From positions 10,488 to 74,487 of the forward strand of contig CAMCFT010000019.1 in NCBI GenBank assembly GCA_945874225.1: DNA of 64,000 bases. The letters run 5' to 3'. The DNA comes from Flavobacterium psychrophilum (GTDB lineage: Bacteria; Bacteroidota; Bacteroidia; Flavobacteriales; Flavobacteriaceae). The translations under genes and the position numbers were made by a program. Positions within the stretch are counted from its first letter, which is position 1. Every line of letters begins with the position of its first letter. The notes under the pieces were generated by a model. That model was not told where the DNA came from, did not search any database, and saw only the letters and a list, made by a program, of their open reading frames with translations. Positions 1 through 8,074 of the stretch are shown piece after piece.

Positions 1-84
1 TCGCCATTCTTTCTCTAATACCGCTTTTCGGTACTTAACTGCAAAAACTACTTGGATATGTACTTGATGATAAGTATTTGCCAT
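1..84 (-). CDS. REP-associated (IS200-like) transposase, N-terminal fragment running off the window
   Basis: The minus strand opens with an ATG at 84 and reads MANTYHQVHIQVVFAVKYR, then continues in frame to the window edge (28 codons). This is the characteristic start of the IS200/IS605-like Y1 transposases of Bacteroidota (TnpA-REP or RAYT type), single-strand transposases that act on hairpin DNA. The catalytic HUH and Tyr residues lie outside the window. Two REP-like palindromic repeats lie directly upstream of the start, the usual neighbourhood of a RAYT gene. Only the first strands of the fold are visible, so an ordinary IS200 element cannot be excluded. Confidence 0.75.
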   Translation of the reverse strand, partial: MANTYHQVHIQVVFAVKYRKAVLEKEWR

Positions 85-99
85 ATTTTTTATTTTATA

Positions 100-143
100 G
101 GACTAAAGTCCATAGCATTTATATGTTCCATCCCTACGGGATT
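100..143. repeat. REP-like palindromic repeat, copy 1
   Basis: A 44-bp unit with two short palindromes: GGACTAAAGTCC at its left end and TCCCTACGGGA at its right end. A near-identical unit lies at 180-223 after a 36-bp unique spacer. It sits 15 bp upstream of the transposase start, which suggests a REP element mobilised by that enzyme. Confidence 0.75.
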
Positions 144-179
144 TGCACAGGTTAGAATCACTATCTTATCTTTTCCAAT

Positions 180-223
180 GGACTAAAGTCCATAGCGACT
201 ATATGTTCCATCCCTACGGGATT
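180..223. repeat. REP-like palindromic repeat, copy 2
   Basis: Second copy of the unit at 100-143. It differs only in the few bases after CATAG (GACT in place of ATTT) and keeps both palindromes. The two copies are in direct orientation, forming a REP doublet. Confidence 0.75.
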
Positions 224-230
224 CTCTCAA

Positions 231-540
231 TATTTACAAGAACCAGCGGTTCGACACATATAGTACCCCAATGCTTTAGCTTTGGCGGATACCAAACCGC
301 TGCCATCATCCCATGAACCAGAACCAGAGGTTCGACCCATATAGTACCCCAATGCTTTAGCTTTGGCGGATACCACACCGCTGCCATCATCCCATGAACC
401 AGAACCAGGAGGTTCGACACATATAGTAACCCTATGCTTTAGCTTTGCGGATACCCCACCGCTGCCATCATCCCACGAACCAGAACCAGAGGTTCGACCC
501 ATATAGTACCCCAGTGCTTTAGCTTTGGCGGATATCTACT
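231..540 (-). repeat. Degenerate 81-bp tandem repeat (27-residue unit if translated)
   Basis: About 3.6 copies of an 81-bp unit. The landmark GGTTCGAC recurs at 248, 329, 411 and 491, giving spacings of 81, 82 and 80 bp. On the minus strand each unit reads roughly GRTSGSGSWDDGSG followed by a segment like SAKAKALGYY, so the period is 27 residues. A missing base near 447 and an extra base near 409 put the middle stretch out of frame and then restore it. No convincing start or continuous reading into 540-600 is seen: the preceding segment (WQSVNGKGFVSVDI) meets a stop in frame. It is most likely the remnant of a Gly/Ser-rich repetitive protein gene. I do not recognise the family. Confidence 0.7.
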
Positions 541-575
541 GATACAAAACCTTTACCATTAACAGATTGCCACGC

Positions 576-625
576 TCCACTGCATTCCTGTCATACCGAG
601 GAACGCGGCAATCTCATCTCGCATC
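576..625. repeat. Short dispersed intergenic repeat
   Basis: Contains TGTCATACCGAGGAACG followed by CGGCAATCTCATC. The same kind of sequence (CGAGGnACG...GCAATC) recurs at about 20519-20560, 21530-21552 and 47414-47440. It is noncoding and lies just downstream of the methyltransferase gene. Confidence 0.5.
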
Positions 626-631
626 CTTCAG

Positions 632-3070
632 CTACTCCTTCAGGAATTCATACTGATATACTTTTGGCTTGATTTTGTCGGCTAGGATGGTTAGTTTTTT
701 TCTTAGATCGCCTATAAGTTCTGAATACTTTGCATCATCGCTTCTTGGATTCATTCGGCCAGTGGCGTTTCTGCCTTGAAAATATTCTCGAATGTCGTAT
801 AAACTAGCATTTACATGGATCTCTTTTTGCGAATGATAGTAGCTCCATAATACACGACCGGCATCAAAAACGGTGGTCGCTTCTTCTGAAAACTGTCGGT
901 TGTCATTGCTAAGCACGCGGCAATCTATTTCGCTATCAAATAATGTATTTGCTACAGGCTGTTCTATTTTTAATTTGCCATTGATAAATTGGGTCATGAA
1001 GTTACTGGCAAATTTTTCTTTGGCATTTACTTCTTGTTCCGTAAAGGGAATCCAGTGGTTGATGCCTTCGCTACTTGTAACTCTATTTTGACCATGAAAA
1101 AGAGCAAAAGCCAAACAATCATTTTGAAATTCTGTATTGGTTTTCCAATTATCATTAGGATATAAAAATTGGTCGCGGTCGTTGAGCCAAGTAGCGTCAA
1201 TGCAATGACGAACAGAGAAATATATAAAACCAACAAATAAATTACTTTTTGTAACGTACAAATGAAATCTGTGGTCATTTTTTTCATTTTCCAAATTATC
1301 AAAAAAAACATAATCTTTATTTTGAAAGTCAGGGGTAGAGCAATCTAAAAATCCAATTTGTAAATTTTCATTGTCTTGAAACTTATTAACCCATTGATTT
1401 ATTCCTTTCGGTAAATTACCGTAGAAATTTTTATCACCTAAATAATTACCATTGTTATCAAAAATTTCTGTTGACACAGTATCCATTTTAGATTTTTTTA
1501 AAGTGTTCCAAATGGTGAATCCGATAGGAAATTGTCCTTTTACATTATCAAATGTATTAGCAGGTACAACGAATCCGCCCTCATATTCTGCCATAAAGTA
1601 TTCTTTAAACTTTTTGAAATTACTACCATTCACAAATTTTAATTTAGAAAATTGCCCCAAAACACAACCTTGTATATTTTTGTAAATAACACCCATAAAT
1701 AGTGCAAAAATTTCATTAACAGCATTGCCAATTAATGGTTTAAAGGTTTCATTAATTTTAAAATTTAGAGTAATATCTTTTTTATGCTCTTTTCCTAATC
1801 CAGTTCCTGCCTCCGCATACGGTGGATTTATATAAATAATTAATTTCTTTCTTTTTTCTTCATCATTGATGATGTCTTGCAAACTTTGGGGCAGTTTAGT
1901 AAAATCGTCATTCAAGAAATCAAACTGAAAAACATGTTTTTTCAGAAGATTGGCTCCGTGATCAATGCGTTCGTGAACAACGTTGATGTCGGCTTGGTCT
2001 AAAGTACTGGCATATATATTGTATTTGTTAGTTAAACCCGCCAAAAGATTTCCTGTGCCCGCCGCACAATCCCATATATAATAGTCCTCTTGCCAGTTTT
2101 CGCCCAAGTAGTCGGTAAGGTATTTTTGCGAAAGTTCTACCCATTTTCTGGGGGTAAAAAAAGCGCCTTTTCGTTCTCGAATGTCTTGCGGTACCAATAA
2201 ATCCCTGCGTTCAATGATGTATTCTTGAAACTCTTTTAGAGGTGGTCGCTTGTAGCGTTTCCAAAATTGCAGGTAAGTATCTTTAATTTTTAGGTTGATG
2301 GTGGCATCAAACATTTGCTTGATGTTTTCCTTCGCAATTTTATACCCTTGGTTCTGGAATACCACAAATAGATTGTCTCTAGTCGTGAGGTCATCCTCAA
2401 TATCTTGGGTGTCTCGGTCATCCACAAAAAGGTCGGCGAGATAAAAGTCGTTATCAAATATATTTGCCTTCTTTAAGTCGTCCCAGTTAACATCAATAAT
2501 TGGTTTTACAATTTCGAGCCAACGCAAATAAATAGGGATAAAATTATTTTTATCAATCTTTAATTTGCTCGTAGTTGTAGCCTTCGCCACATTGTTTTTT
2601 ATGAAAACGGCAAGGTCTTTTTCATCCTTTTCATAATCATACACATACGTATATTGCTTTAGTATGGCTTCAATTCGAACTTTAATGAGTTGAAATTCTT
2701 TGGTTTCGTGGTTGCTTGGCGTAACATTCCAATTAAAGTCGTTCAGATAAAAAATATCTTGAATGTTGATGTAGGGTACAAAAGCAATTTTTTTAAAATC
2801 GAAAGCTCCCAAAAATGCAGGCGGCATGGTTTTGTCAAAGGTGCGTGCTTTGCCAATGGTTAGAATCAATTGCACAAACATCGAAGGAATATCAAAATTT
2901 CCTGTTTTGGCTTCCGCCCAAAGCAAGGGGGTTCTGCCAAATAAGTTGTCTTGTTTTGGAAAAACAGTGAAATCAATATTTCCAAGTATTTCAGTCGTGT
3001 CAAAATGTTTAAACCAGTCTTCACCCACTTTATTTTTTAAAGCTTCTTCACGTATGTTTTTATACTTCAT
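632..3070 (-). CDS. Type IIG-like restriction-modification protein: PD-(D/E)XK-like N-terminus plus N6-adenine DNA methyltransferase
   Basis: 812 residues. The methyltransferase core is clear: GAFFTP at 302-307 (motif X region), DCAAGTG at 334-340 (motif I, SAM binding) and NPPY at 415-418 (motif IV), the order of the gamma-class Eco57I-like enzymes. Near the N-terminus D33 and E53-A-K55 have the spacing of a PD-(D/E)XK nuclease site, so cleavage and modification may sit in one chain. The remaining C-terminal 390 residues would hold target recognition. No separate restriction or specificity gene is adjacent, which fits a solitary single-chain system. Upstream of the ATG the frame stays open for 15 codons back to a TAA next to an A-run; one extra A there would join it to another short open stretch, so an N-terminal truncation is possible. 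It could instead be an orphan methyltransferase if the N-terminal motif is not a nuclease. Confidence 0.8.
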   Translation of the reverse strand: MKYKNIREEALKNKVGEDWFKHFDTTEILGNIDFTVFPKQDNLFGRTPLLWAEAKTGNFDIPSMFVQLILTIGKARTFDKTMPPAFLGAFDFKKIAFVPYINIQDIFYLNDFNWNVTPSNHETKEFQLIKVRIEAILKQYTYVYDYEKDEKDLAVFIKNNVAKATTTSKLKIDKNNFIPIYLRWLEIVKPIIDVNWDDLKKANIFDNDFYLADLFVDDRDTQDIEDDLTTRDNLFVVFQNQGYKIAKENIKQMFDATINLKIKDTYLQFWKRYKRPPLKEFQEYIIERRDLLVPQDIRERKGAFFTPRKWVELSQKYLTDYLGENWQEDYYIWDCAAGTGNLLAGLTNKYNIYASTLDQADINVVHERIDHGANLLKKHVFQFDFLNDDFTKLPQSLQDIINDEEKRKKLIIYINPPYAEAGTGLGKEHKKDITLNFKINETFKPLIGNAVNEIFALFMGVIYKNIQGCVLGQFSKLKFVNGSNFKKFKEYFMAEYEGGFVVPANTFDNVKGQFPIGFTIWNTLKKSKMDTVSTEIFDNNGNYLGDKNFYGNLPKGINQWVNKFQDNENLQIGFLDCSTPDFQNKDYVFFDNLENEKNDHRFHLYVTKSNLFVGFIYFSVRHCIDATWLNDRDQFLYPNDNWKTNTEFQNDCLAFALFHGQNRVTSSEGINHWIPFTEQEVNAKEKFASNFMTQFINGKLKIEQPVANTLFDSEIDCRVLSNDNRQFSEEATTVFDAGRVLWSYYHSQKEIHVNASLYDIREYFQGRNATGRMNPRSDDAKYSELIGDLRKKLTILADKIKPKVYQYEFLKE

Positions 3071-3673
3071 TTTATATTCTGCGTCGGCTTTTAGTAGTCT
3101 AGCAAGTTGAATTTTTTACAAAATCTTGGATACGGTTTTTAGAAAATAGTAGGTATTATTTCTCGTTTTCACCATTATAAAACCCATAGTTCGATTTCTA
3201 TCAAAGCTAGAATTTTAATCTTTTACTTACAAAAAAAATAAAAAATGCCCTTTTTGGGAATAAGCCGGAACATAGCGGTATAAGTGGTAAAATACAGAAA
3301 TAACTGTTTTGGTGGTTTTTGGGTAGTATTGGAAAAAAGCAAAGAAAACGTCGAGCAAAGGGCTTTAAAGACAAAAGTTAAATCTTAAATTGATTCCGGA
3401 ATTTTAGTACGAAGGTTTCTAACTTTATGTGGTTGGAGAAAATATAAGAAAATAAAAACGTATGTCTGTCCTAAAGAAAACACATCAAGCCATGTATTGC
3501 AGGATTGACAATGAAACCCTGCATATAATAAGAAGCAAAGCGATGACTTTCGTTAAATTTTGTCCACATCAAGGATTATCGTAACTTTGTTAATCTAGAA
3601 ACCAATTGTCTGACAGGGCGATATTAAAAGCCACATTTACCGTAAGGTACTCTTCATTTTTTAAAATATACTT
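3071..3673. other. 603-bp intergenic region, no confident gene
   Basis: Noncoding region between two divergent genes. I see only short open frames: a 40-codon one from ATG 3461 on the plus strand and a roughly 20-codon one on the minus strand ending near 3120. Neither resembles a known family. It holds the promoter at 3559-3589. There is no tRNA-like fold that I can recognise. Confidence 0.5.
3559..3589 (+). promoter_or_regulatory. Bacteroidota-type promoter for the esterase gene
   Basis: TTTG at 3559-3562 and TAACTTTG at 3582-3589, separated by 19 nt, match the TTTG / TAnnTTTG promoter form of Bacteroidota. The start codon is 85 nt downstream of the -7 box. Confidence 0.55.
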
Positions 3674-4501
3674 ATGAAAAATATCGTTTTCCTGCTGCTC
3701 TTTATCACCACTCTATCTGTACAAGCTCAGCAACAGTATGAAACAGAGAAGAACATTCCGTATTATTCCGAATCCATTTCTCAACAAGACGCCTATCTTG
3801 CCTCACAATGCACCTTAGATATTTATTATCCGAAAGGATTAAAAAACTATGCCACCATTGTATGGTTTCACGGTGGAGGTCTGACTGGAGGAAGCAAAGA
3901 AATCCCCAAAGCATTATTAGATAAAGGGTATGCAGTCATAGGCGTTGGGTACCGGCTTTCGCCAAAAGTGACGGCACCTAAATATATTGAAGATGCGGCA
4001 GCGGCTGTAGCCTGGGCGTTTCAAAATATCAGCCTCTATGGAGGCAATCCTGATCTTATTTTTATTTCGGGGCATTCAGCAGGCGGTTATCTGGGTTTGA
4101 TGATTACTCTTGATAAAAAATATTTAAAAAAATATGATATTGATGCCAACCGCATTGCAGCCCTAATTCCTTTTAGCGGACAGGCCATCACTCATTTTAC
4201 TATTCGTAAAGAAAGAGGGATTCCGGGCACTCAGCCAATTATTGACGAATATGCTCCTCTTTACTTTGTTCGTGCTGACGCACCTCCTCTATTATTGATT
4301 ACCGGTGATCGTGAAATGGAACTTCTGGGTCGCTATGAAGAAAATGCGTATCTCAATCGGATGATGCAATTAACGGGAAATACCCATACTTCACTTTACG
4401 AACTACAAGGTTTCAATCACGGCAACATGCCTGAGCCTGCTTTCCCCCTATTAATAAAAAAAGTAGATGAGGTCACTAAAGCAATTTTAGCGAAAAAATA
4501 G
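3674..4501 (+). CDS. Secreted alpha/beta-hydrolase (BD-FAE/esterase-lipase type)
   Basis: 275 residues with a cleavable signal peptide (hydrophobic 5-16, then VQAQ), so periplasmic or exported. HGGG at 66-69 is the oxyanion hole of the hormone-sensitive-lipase/BD-FAE group, GHSAGG at 133-138 carries the nucleophile Ser135, and Asp212 (TGD) and His249 (FNHG) complete the triad. These features suggest hydrolysis of a carboxylic ester, possibly deacetylation of carbohydrate, but the substrate cannot be told. It is transcribed alone, with its own promoter 85 nt upstream, and followed by the glycosylase gene after 67 bp. Confidence 0.8.
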   Translation: MKNIVFLLLFITTLSVQAQQQYETEKNIPYYSESISQQDAYLASQCTLDIYYPKGLKNYATIVWFHGGGLTGGSKEIPKALLDKGYAVIGVGYRLSPKVTAPKYIEDAAAAVAWAFQNISLYGGNPDLIFISGHSAGGYLGLMITLDKKYLKKYDIDANRIAALIPFSGQAITHFTIRKERGIPGTQPIIDEYAPLYFVRADAPPLLLITGDREMELLGRYEENAYLNRMMQLTGNTHTSLYELQGFNHGNMPEPAFPLLIKKVDEVTKAILAKK

Positions 4502-4568
4502 CCTTTAATTCAATTGATTTAGTGTTTCAAAAAAATTATTTTAGAACTCTATTTGAATTAATACTAGA

Positions 4569-5060
4569 ATGCGTTTTATGAAAAAATATTCTTTTCCTCC
4601 CATTTCCAATCCAAATGCCACTGTTTTGATTCTAGGGACGATGCCCAGTGAACAATCCTTAGCATTAAGTCAATATTATGGAAACCCAAGAAATACTTTT
4701 TGGAAGTTGCTCTTTACTATTTTTGACACTCCTTTTTCTACTGACTACGAAACCAAAAAAAGTGTTTTATTGCAAAATCATATTGCTTTGTGGGATGTTT
4801 TACAAGCTTGTGTAAGAGAAGGAAGTTTAGACAGTGCCATTGAACAAGAAATACCCAATGATTTTAATACGTTTTTAAACGCACATCCCCATATCCATCA
4901 TATTTATTTTAACGGACAAAAAGCAGCTGCTTATTTTAAGCACTCTGTAACCGTTGGCAATAATTATCATTTAGTAACTTTGCCTTCTACTAGTCCTGCC
5001 CACGCCGGAAAATCTTTTGAAATGAAATTACAAGAATGGAGCGCTATTAGACAAAAATAA
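4569..5060 (+). CDS. DNA-deoxyinosine (hypoxanthine) glycosylase, uracil-DNA glycosylase superfamily
   Basis: 163 residues. The N-terminal GTMPSEQSL motif, the YYGNPRNTFWKLL stretch, the WDVLQACVREGSLD segment and the C-terminal LPSTSPAHA motif are those of the family 6 (HDG) branch of the UDG superfamily, which removes hypoxanthine formed by adenine deamination. The ATG at 4569 is followed by a second in-frame ATG at 4578, which may be the true start because the conserved part begins with KKYSFPP. It converges on mtnN, whose 3' end is 21 bp away. Confidence 0.8.
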   Translation: MRFMKKYSFPPISNPNATVLILGTMPSEQSLALSQYYGNPRNTFWKLLFTIFDTPFSTDYETKKSVLLQNHIALWDVLQACVREGSLDSAIEQEIPNDFNTFLNAHPHIHHIYFNGQKAAAYFKHSVTVGNNYHLVTLPSTSPAHAGKSFEMKLQEWSAIRQK

Positions 5061-5081
5061 GCCCATCTGCTATTCTATTTT

Positions 5082-5846
5082 TTACAATTGTTTGTATCTA
5101 TTTTTAATTATTTCGGCAGCGTATTTACTAGAAATCTTTTTGATAAAGGAGGGGAAATCAATGTGTGAATTATCATCTGCTGTATCCGAAATGGTGCGTA
5201 TAATACTGAAAGGAATTTCATATTCATAACAAACCTGTGCTACCGCTGCCCCTTCCATTTCTACACATAGAATATTTGGCAATTGGGAATTCAAGGCTTG
5301 TTTTTGTTCATTGCTGGAGAAAAACTGGTCTCCACTTGCAATATCACCAATAAACAACTTGGGCTGCGAAATATTGAACTCCATTAACTCTTTGTCTCCA
5401 ATTATGGCATGCAATCCTTTATTTTCAATTACCTTGGATATTGCTTTTGAGGCAAGGGCTAAATGGTTTGCATCACTTTCAAAATAAGTTTGGGAGAGCA
5501 ATGGTATTTCATATTGTTTTATTAATGGTCGTGCATCCATATCGTGTTGAATGAGTCTTTTGCCCAACACGATGTCGCCTATTTTTAAGTCGGAATTTAT
5601 TGCTCCGGCTACTCCTGTAAACAGCAACTCGGTAATTTTAAATTCGTGAATCAAAGTGGTGGCAGTAGTAGCAGCAGCCACTTTGCCCCATCTTGAAAAT
5701 ACTACTACTGCGTCAATCCCATTTATTTGACCAGAAAAGTAGGTTCGTTTGCCCATTGATGATTTTGTGCTTTTTGTTAGTAAAGCCACTACACCTTCAA
5801 TTTCTTCGGGCATGGCACCCATAATTCCTATTGTTCTTTTTTTCAT
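5082..5846 (-). CDS. mtnN: 5'-methylthioadenosine/S-adenosylhomocysteine nucleosidase
   Basis: 254 residues, a full-length member of the PNP/UDP phosphorylase superfamily. It hydrolyses MTA and SAH to adenine and the thioribose or ribosyl-homocysteine product, feeding methionine salvage and removing SAH, an inhibitor of methyltransferases. Diagnostic pieces are GAMPEEIEG at 10-18 (catalytic Glu), FTGVAGA near 76-82, VEMEGAAVAQ (nucleoside-binding Met-Glu) and RTISDTAD (catalytic Asp). It is a single gene. A TAGGTTTG -7-like box lies about 65 nt upstream on this strand, without a good -33 partner. Confidence 0.92.
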   Translation of the reverse strand: MKKRTIGIMGAMPEEIEGVVALLTKSTKSSMGKRTYFSGQINGIDAVVVFSRWGKVAAATTATTLIHEFKITELLFTGVAGAINSDLKIGDIVLGKRLIQHDMDARPLIKQYEIPLLSQTYFESDANHLALASKAISKVIENKGLHAIIGDKELMEFNISQPKLFIGDIASGDQFFSSNEQKQALNSQLPNILCVEMEGAAVAQVCYEYEIPFSIIRTISDTADDNSHIDFPSFIKKISSKYAAEIIKNRYKQL

Positions 5847-6150
5847 ATTGTTGTTCTGCTTGTTTACTTGTCTTTATCATTTTGCTTAATACCAAACGGT
5901 TTTTACTCAAACCTAGACTGAAGTAAATATAAGTGATTTAAATTCGAATTCGACTTTTTCGCAAAAATGATTTTGGAATTTCTCACCCTAAAACCAATCC
6001 GTAAATAGTGTTAAAAATGACTTTCAATTATGAAAAGATTGCATTGCGTTAAGAAGATATTTTGCCTTTTCAAAAAATGATTGTAGCTTTGGACGATACA
6101 ATCCTAAATAAGGAAATGTCCCATTTAATAGCATTAAAGTTTAATCTTTT
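5847..6150. other. 304-bp divergent intergenic region
   Basis: Separates mtnN (minus) from the GYF_2 gene (plus). It holds a weak minus-strand -7 box (CAAACCTA on the plus strand at 5908-5915) and a strong plus-strand promoter at 6061-6091. I see no gene in it. Confidence 0.5.
6061..6091 (+). promoter_or_regulatory. Bacteroidota-type promoter for the GYF_2 gene
   Basis: TTTG at 6061-6064 and TAGCTTTG at 6084-6091 with exactly 19 nt between them. This is the best consensus match in the window and has the same spacing as the promoter at 3559. The start codon is 59 nt downstream. Confidence 0.6.
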
Positions 6151-6870
6151 ATGAAGAAATACTTCCTACACAACGGAACTGAAAACAGTGGACCATTTGA
6201 TTTGGACGAATTGAAAACCAAGAGCATCACTAAGACAACTCCTGTTTGGTTTGAAGGTATGGAAAACTGGAAATATGCCGGGGAAATCCCCGAATTGAGC
6301 AGCGTTTTCGCTGTTATACCTCCTCCTATTTCATCCTTCACAACACCTTCGCCAACTCCAAAAGCATCACAAAATAAGGCGTCTCGAAAAATTATCGGGT
6401 TGTCTAAGACTACCTTTTTTACGATTCTTGGTGTCTTGGTTATACTAATTGGCATTAGCGTTTTAAATACCATACAAGAAAAAAGAAGCCAGGAATTAAA
6501 ACTTAAAAATCATAAAACCGAAGTTGAAAATTATCAATATGAGTTGAAACAAAAAGAAATAGCCGACCAAAAAGTCCTCGCGGCCCAAGAAGAGCTGGCA
6601 GCTGCAGAAAGAATGTCGAAAGAGAAAAAAAATGCCGATAATAACAGGCTTTTGGTTATTCAAAAAGCCATCACTGATTATCAAACTCAATTAAAGGAAT
6701 CAGAAAAAAAATTAAATAATGTTTCTGGTTTTAAGTTGTTGAGAACTGCCGCCGAAAAAAAGGAGCAAATTAATTTGTTGCAAAAGAATATTGATTCCTT
6801 TAAAATTGAAATGGTGAAATTGAAAAATGAATCCGATCAGCTTCGATTAGAATTGGAGAAAATACAGTAG
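6151..6870 (+). CDS. GYF_2-domain membrane protein with a long coiled coil
   Basis: 239 residues in three parts. Residues 1-50 match a GYF_2 domain (GPFDLDELKTKSI then TPVWFEGMENWKYAGEIPEL), which usually binds proline-rich peptides. A Pro/Ser/Thr linker follows, then one membrane helix at about 89-109 (FFTILGVLVILIGISVL), then 130 residues of charged heptad-like sequence rich in Lys, Glu and Gln. With no signal peptide the GYF domain is probably cytoplasmic and the coiled coil exported, but the topology could be reversed. No partner is evident nearby and the function is unknown. Confidence 0.7.
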   Translation: MKKYFLHNGTENSGPFDLDELKTKSITKTTPVWFEGMENWKYAGEIPELSSVFAVIPPPISSFTTPSPTPKASQNKASRKIIGLSKTTFFTILGVLVILIGISVLNTIQEKRSQELKLKNHKTEVENYQYELKQKEIADQKVLAAQEELAAAERMSKEKKNADNNRLLVIQKAITDYQTQLKESEKKLNNVSGFKLLRTAAEKKEQINLLQKNIDSFKIEMVKLKNESDQLRLELEKIQ

Positions 6871-6990
6871 GTTTTACCTTTTACATATTAATTTTCATCG
6901 TATCAATTGGTCATCGCCACTTTATCATTGCCCTGAAAAAGTCCTCCACAAAACATATAAATAGTAATTTTACGCGCTAAATGTAAGCCT

Positions 6991-7848
6991 ATGCTCTTTT
7001 TAATTTTAAGTATTCTGTGCAGCGTTACTGTTGGTGTATTATTTAAGACCTCCCGAGGAACTAACAGCAACAATACACAAATCATCGCTTCAAATTATGT
7101 GTTTGCTCTTTTGCTTTGTTCTCTTTTCTTCAGGCCAGAACTTAAATCGGTAGGTATGGCAGCCCCTTGGGGAATTTATGTTATTCTTGGCCTTTTGCTT
7201 CCCACTATCTTTCTTTTGCTGGCTGTATCCATCAAACATATGGGTATCGTAAAAACCGATGCTGCCCAACGTCTATCGCTTTTTATTCCCGTTTTGGCCG
7301 CTTGGTTGCTCTTCAGGGAAGAATTCAATCTGCTTAAAATCGGCGCTTTTGTGATTGCCATTCCGGCCTTGTTGCTCCTACTCACCAAGCCCTCTGATAA
7401 CACAGAAAATAAATGGGGTTATCCGGCAGCTGTGCTTATTGGCTTTGGTGTAATAGATATCCTTTTCAAACAAATCGCCGCTTATACAGCGCTGCCTTAT
7501 ACTACTTCTTTATTTTTGATTTTTGGAATAGCATTTCTGCTGACAATGGCGGTCGTAGTGTATGAAGTCCTCTTCAAAAAAGTAAAAATAAACCCTAGAA
7601 ACCTTATTCTTGGGGGGTTGGTAGGAATTTTCAACTTTGGAAACATTTTTTTCTACCTGAAAGCACATCAAGCTTTTGCAGACAATCCTTCGACGGTTTT
7701 TGCCGGAATGAATCTGGGCGTTATACTTATTGGCAGTCTTGTAGGGCTCTTTCTTTTTAAAGAGAAACTGAACCAAAAGAATTTTGTGGGACTTTTTTTA
7801 GCCTTGGTGGCGGTTGTTTTGATTGTGATTTCCCAGAGTTCTATTTAA
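6991..7848 (+). CDS. EamA/DMT-family transporter
   Basis: 285 residues with about ten hydrophobic helices in two halves, the layout of the drug/metabolite transporter superfamily. The second half ends with the typical GSLVGLFLFKEKLNQKNFVGL segment, where the FKEKL turn precedes the last helix. It probably exports or imports a small metabolite; the substrate cannot be read from sequence. It is monocistronic: 120 bp from the upstream gene and 226 bp from hydG. A TAATTTTA box just before the start is a poor promoter match. Confidence 0.8.
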   Translation: MLFLILSILCSVTVGVLFKTSRGTNSNNTQIIASNYVFALLLCSLFFRPELKSVGMAAPWGIYVILGLLLPTIFLLLAVSIKHMGIVKTDAAQRLSLFIPVLAAWLLFREEFNLLKIGAFVIAIPALLLLLTKPSDNTENKWGYPAAVLIGFGVIDILFKQIAAYTALPYTTSLFLIFGIAFLLTMAVVVYEVLFKKVKINPRNLILGGLVGIFNFGNIFFYLKAHQAFADNPSTVFAGMNLGVILIGSLVGLFLFKEKLNQKNFVGLFLALVAVVLIVISQSSI

Positions 7849-7994
7849 AGGGATTAATCCTCTCCATTTTTAACATCTCTTTCAATGATATATTATTCCT
7901 TTTCCCTAATTTCTGATTCTTTTTTTATGTTTTTATTAACATAATATTTTATTAATTTTTTGTACTTTTATCAATATTTAGAACGTATATTATT

Positions 7995-8038
7995 AATTCC
8001 GTAAAATGCAATAAATCCTTTTTTAAATTTTACGAATT
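7995..8038. promoter_or_regulatory. Inverted repeat upstream of hydG (possible operator or leader hairpin)
   Basis: AATTCCGTAAAAT at 7995-8007 and ATTTTACGAATT at 8027-8038 are inverted copies with a single extra C, separated by 19 bp of AT-rich DNA. The element ends 36 bp before the ATG of hydG, in the only region that could hold the promoter of the hyd operon. It could be a regulator site or a hairpin in the 5' leader. No clear TAnnTTTG box is paired with it; TACTTTTA at about 7962-7969 is a near match. Confidence 0.4.
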
Positions 8039-8074
8039 CAATAATCAGAAACAAAATCATTGACACTAAAATTA

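Noticed and set aside
100-223. CRISPR-like pattern of two 44-bp repeats and a 36-bp spacer
   Set aside because: Only two copies, each with two internal palindromes typical of REP elements, no cas genes, and a RAYT-like transposase next door.
214-420. 68-codon minus-strand open frame (HGMMAAVWYPPKLKHWGT repeats)
   Set aside because: It is another frame of the 81-bp tandem array; the Gly/Ser-rich frame is more protein-like, and neither is complete.
3461-3583. 40-codon plus-strand open frame before the esterase gene
   Set aside because: No resemblance to known proteins, no promoter, and it overlaps the promoter of the next gene.
7955-7975. FNR-type site (TTGTA...ATCAA) upstream of hydG
   Set aside because: Half-site spacing is off by one base and the left half does not match TTGAT; AT-rich DNA gives such hits by chance.
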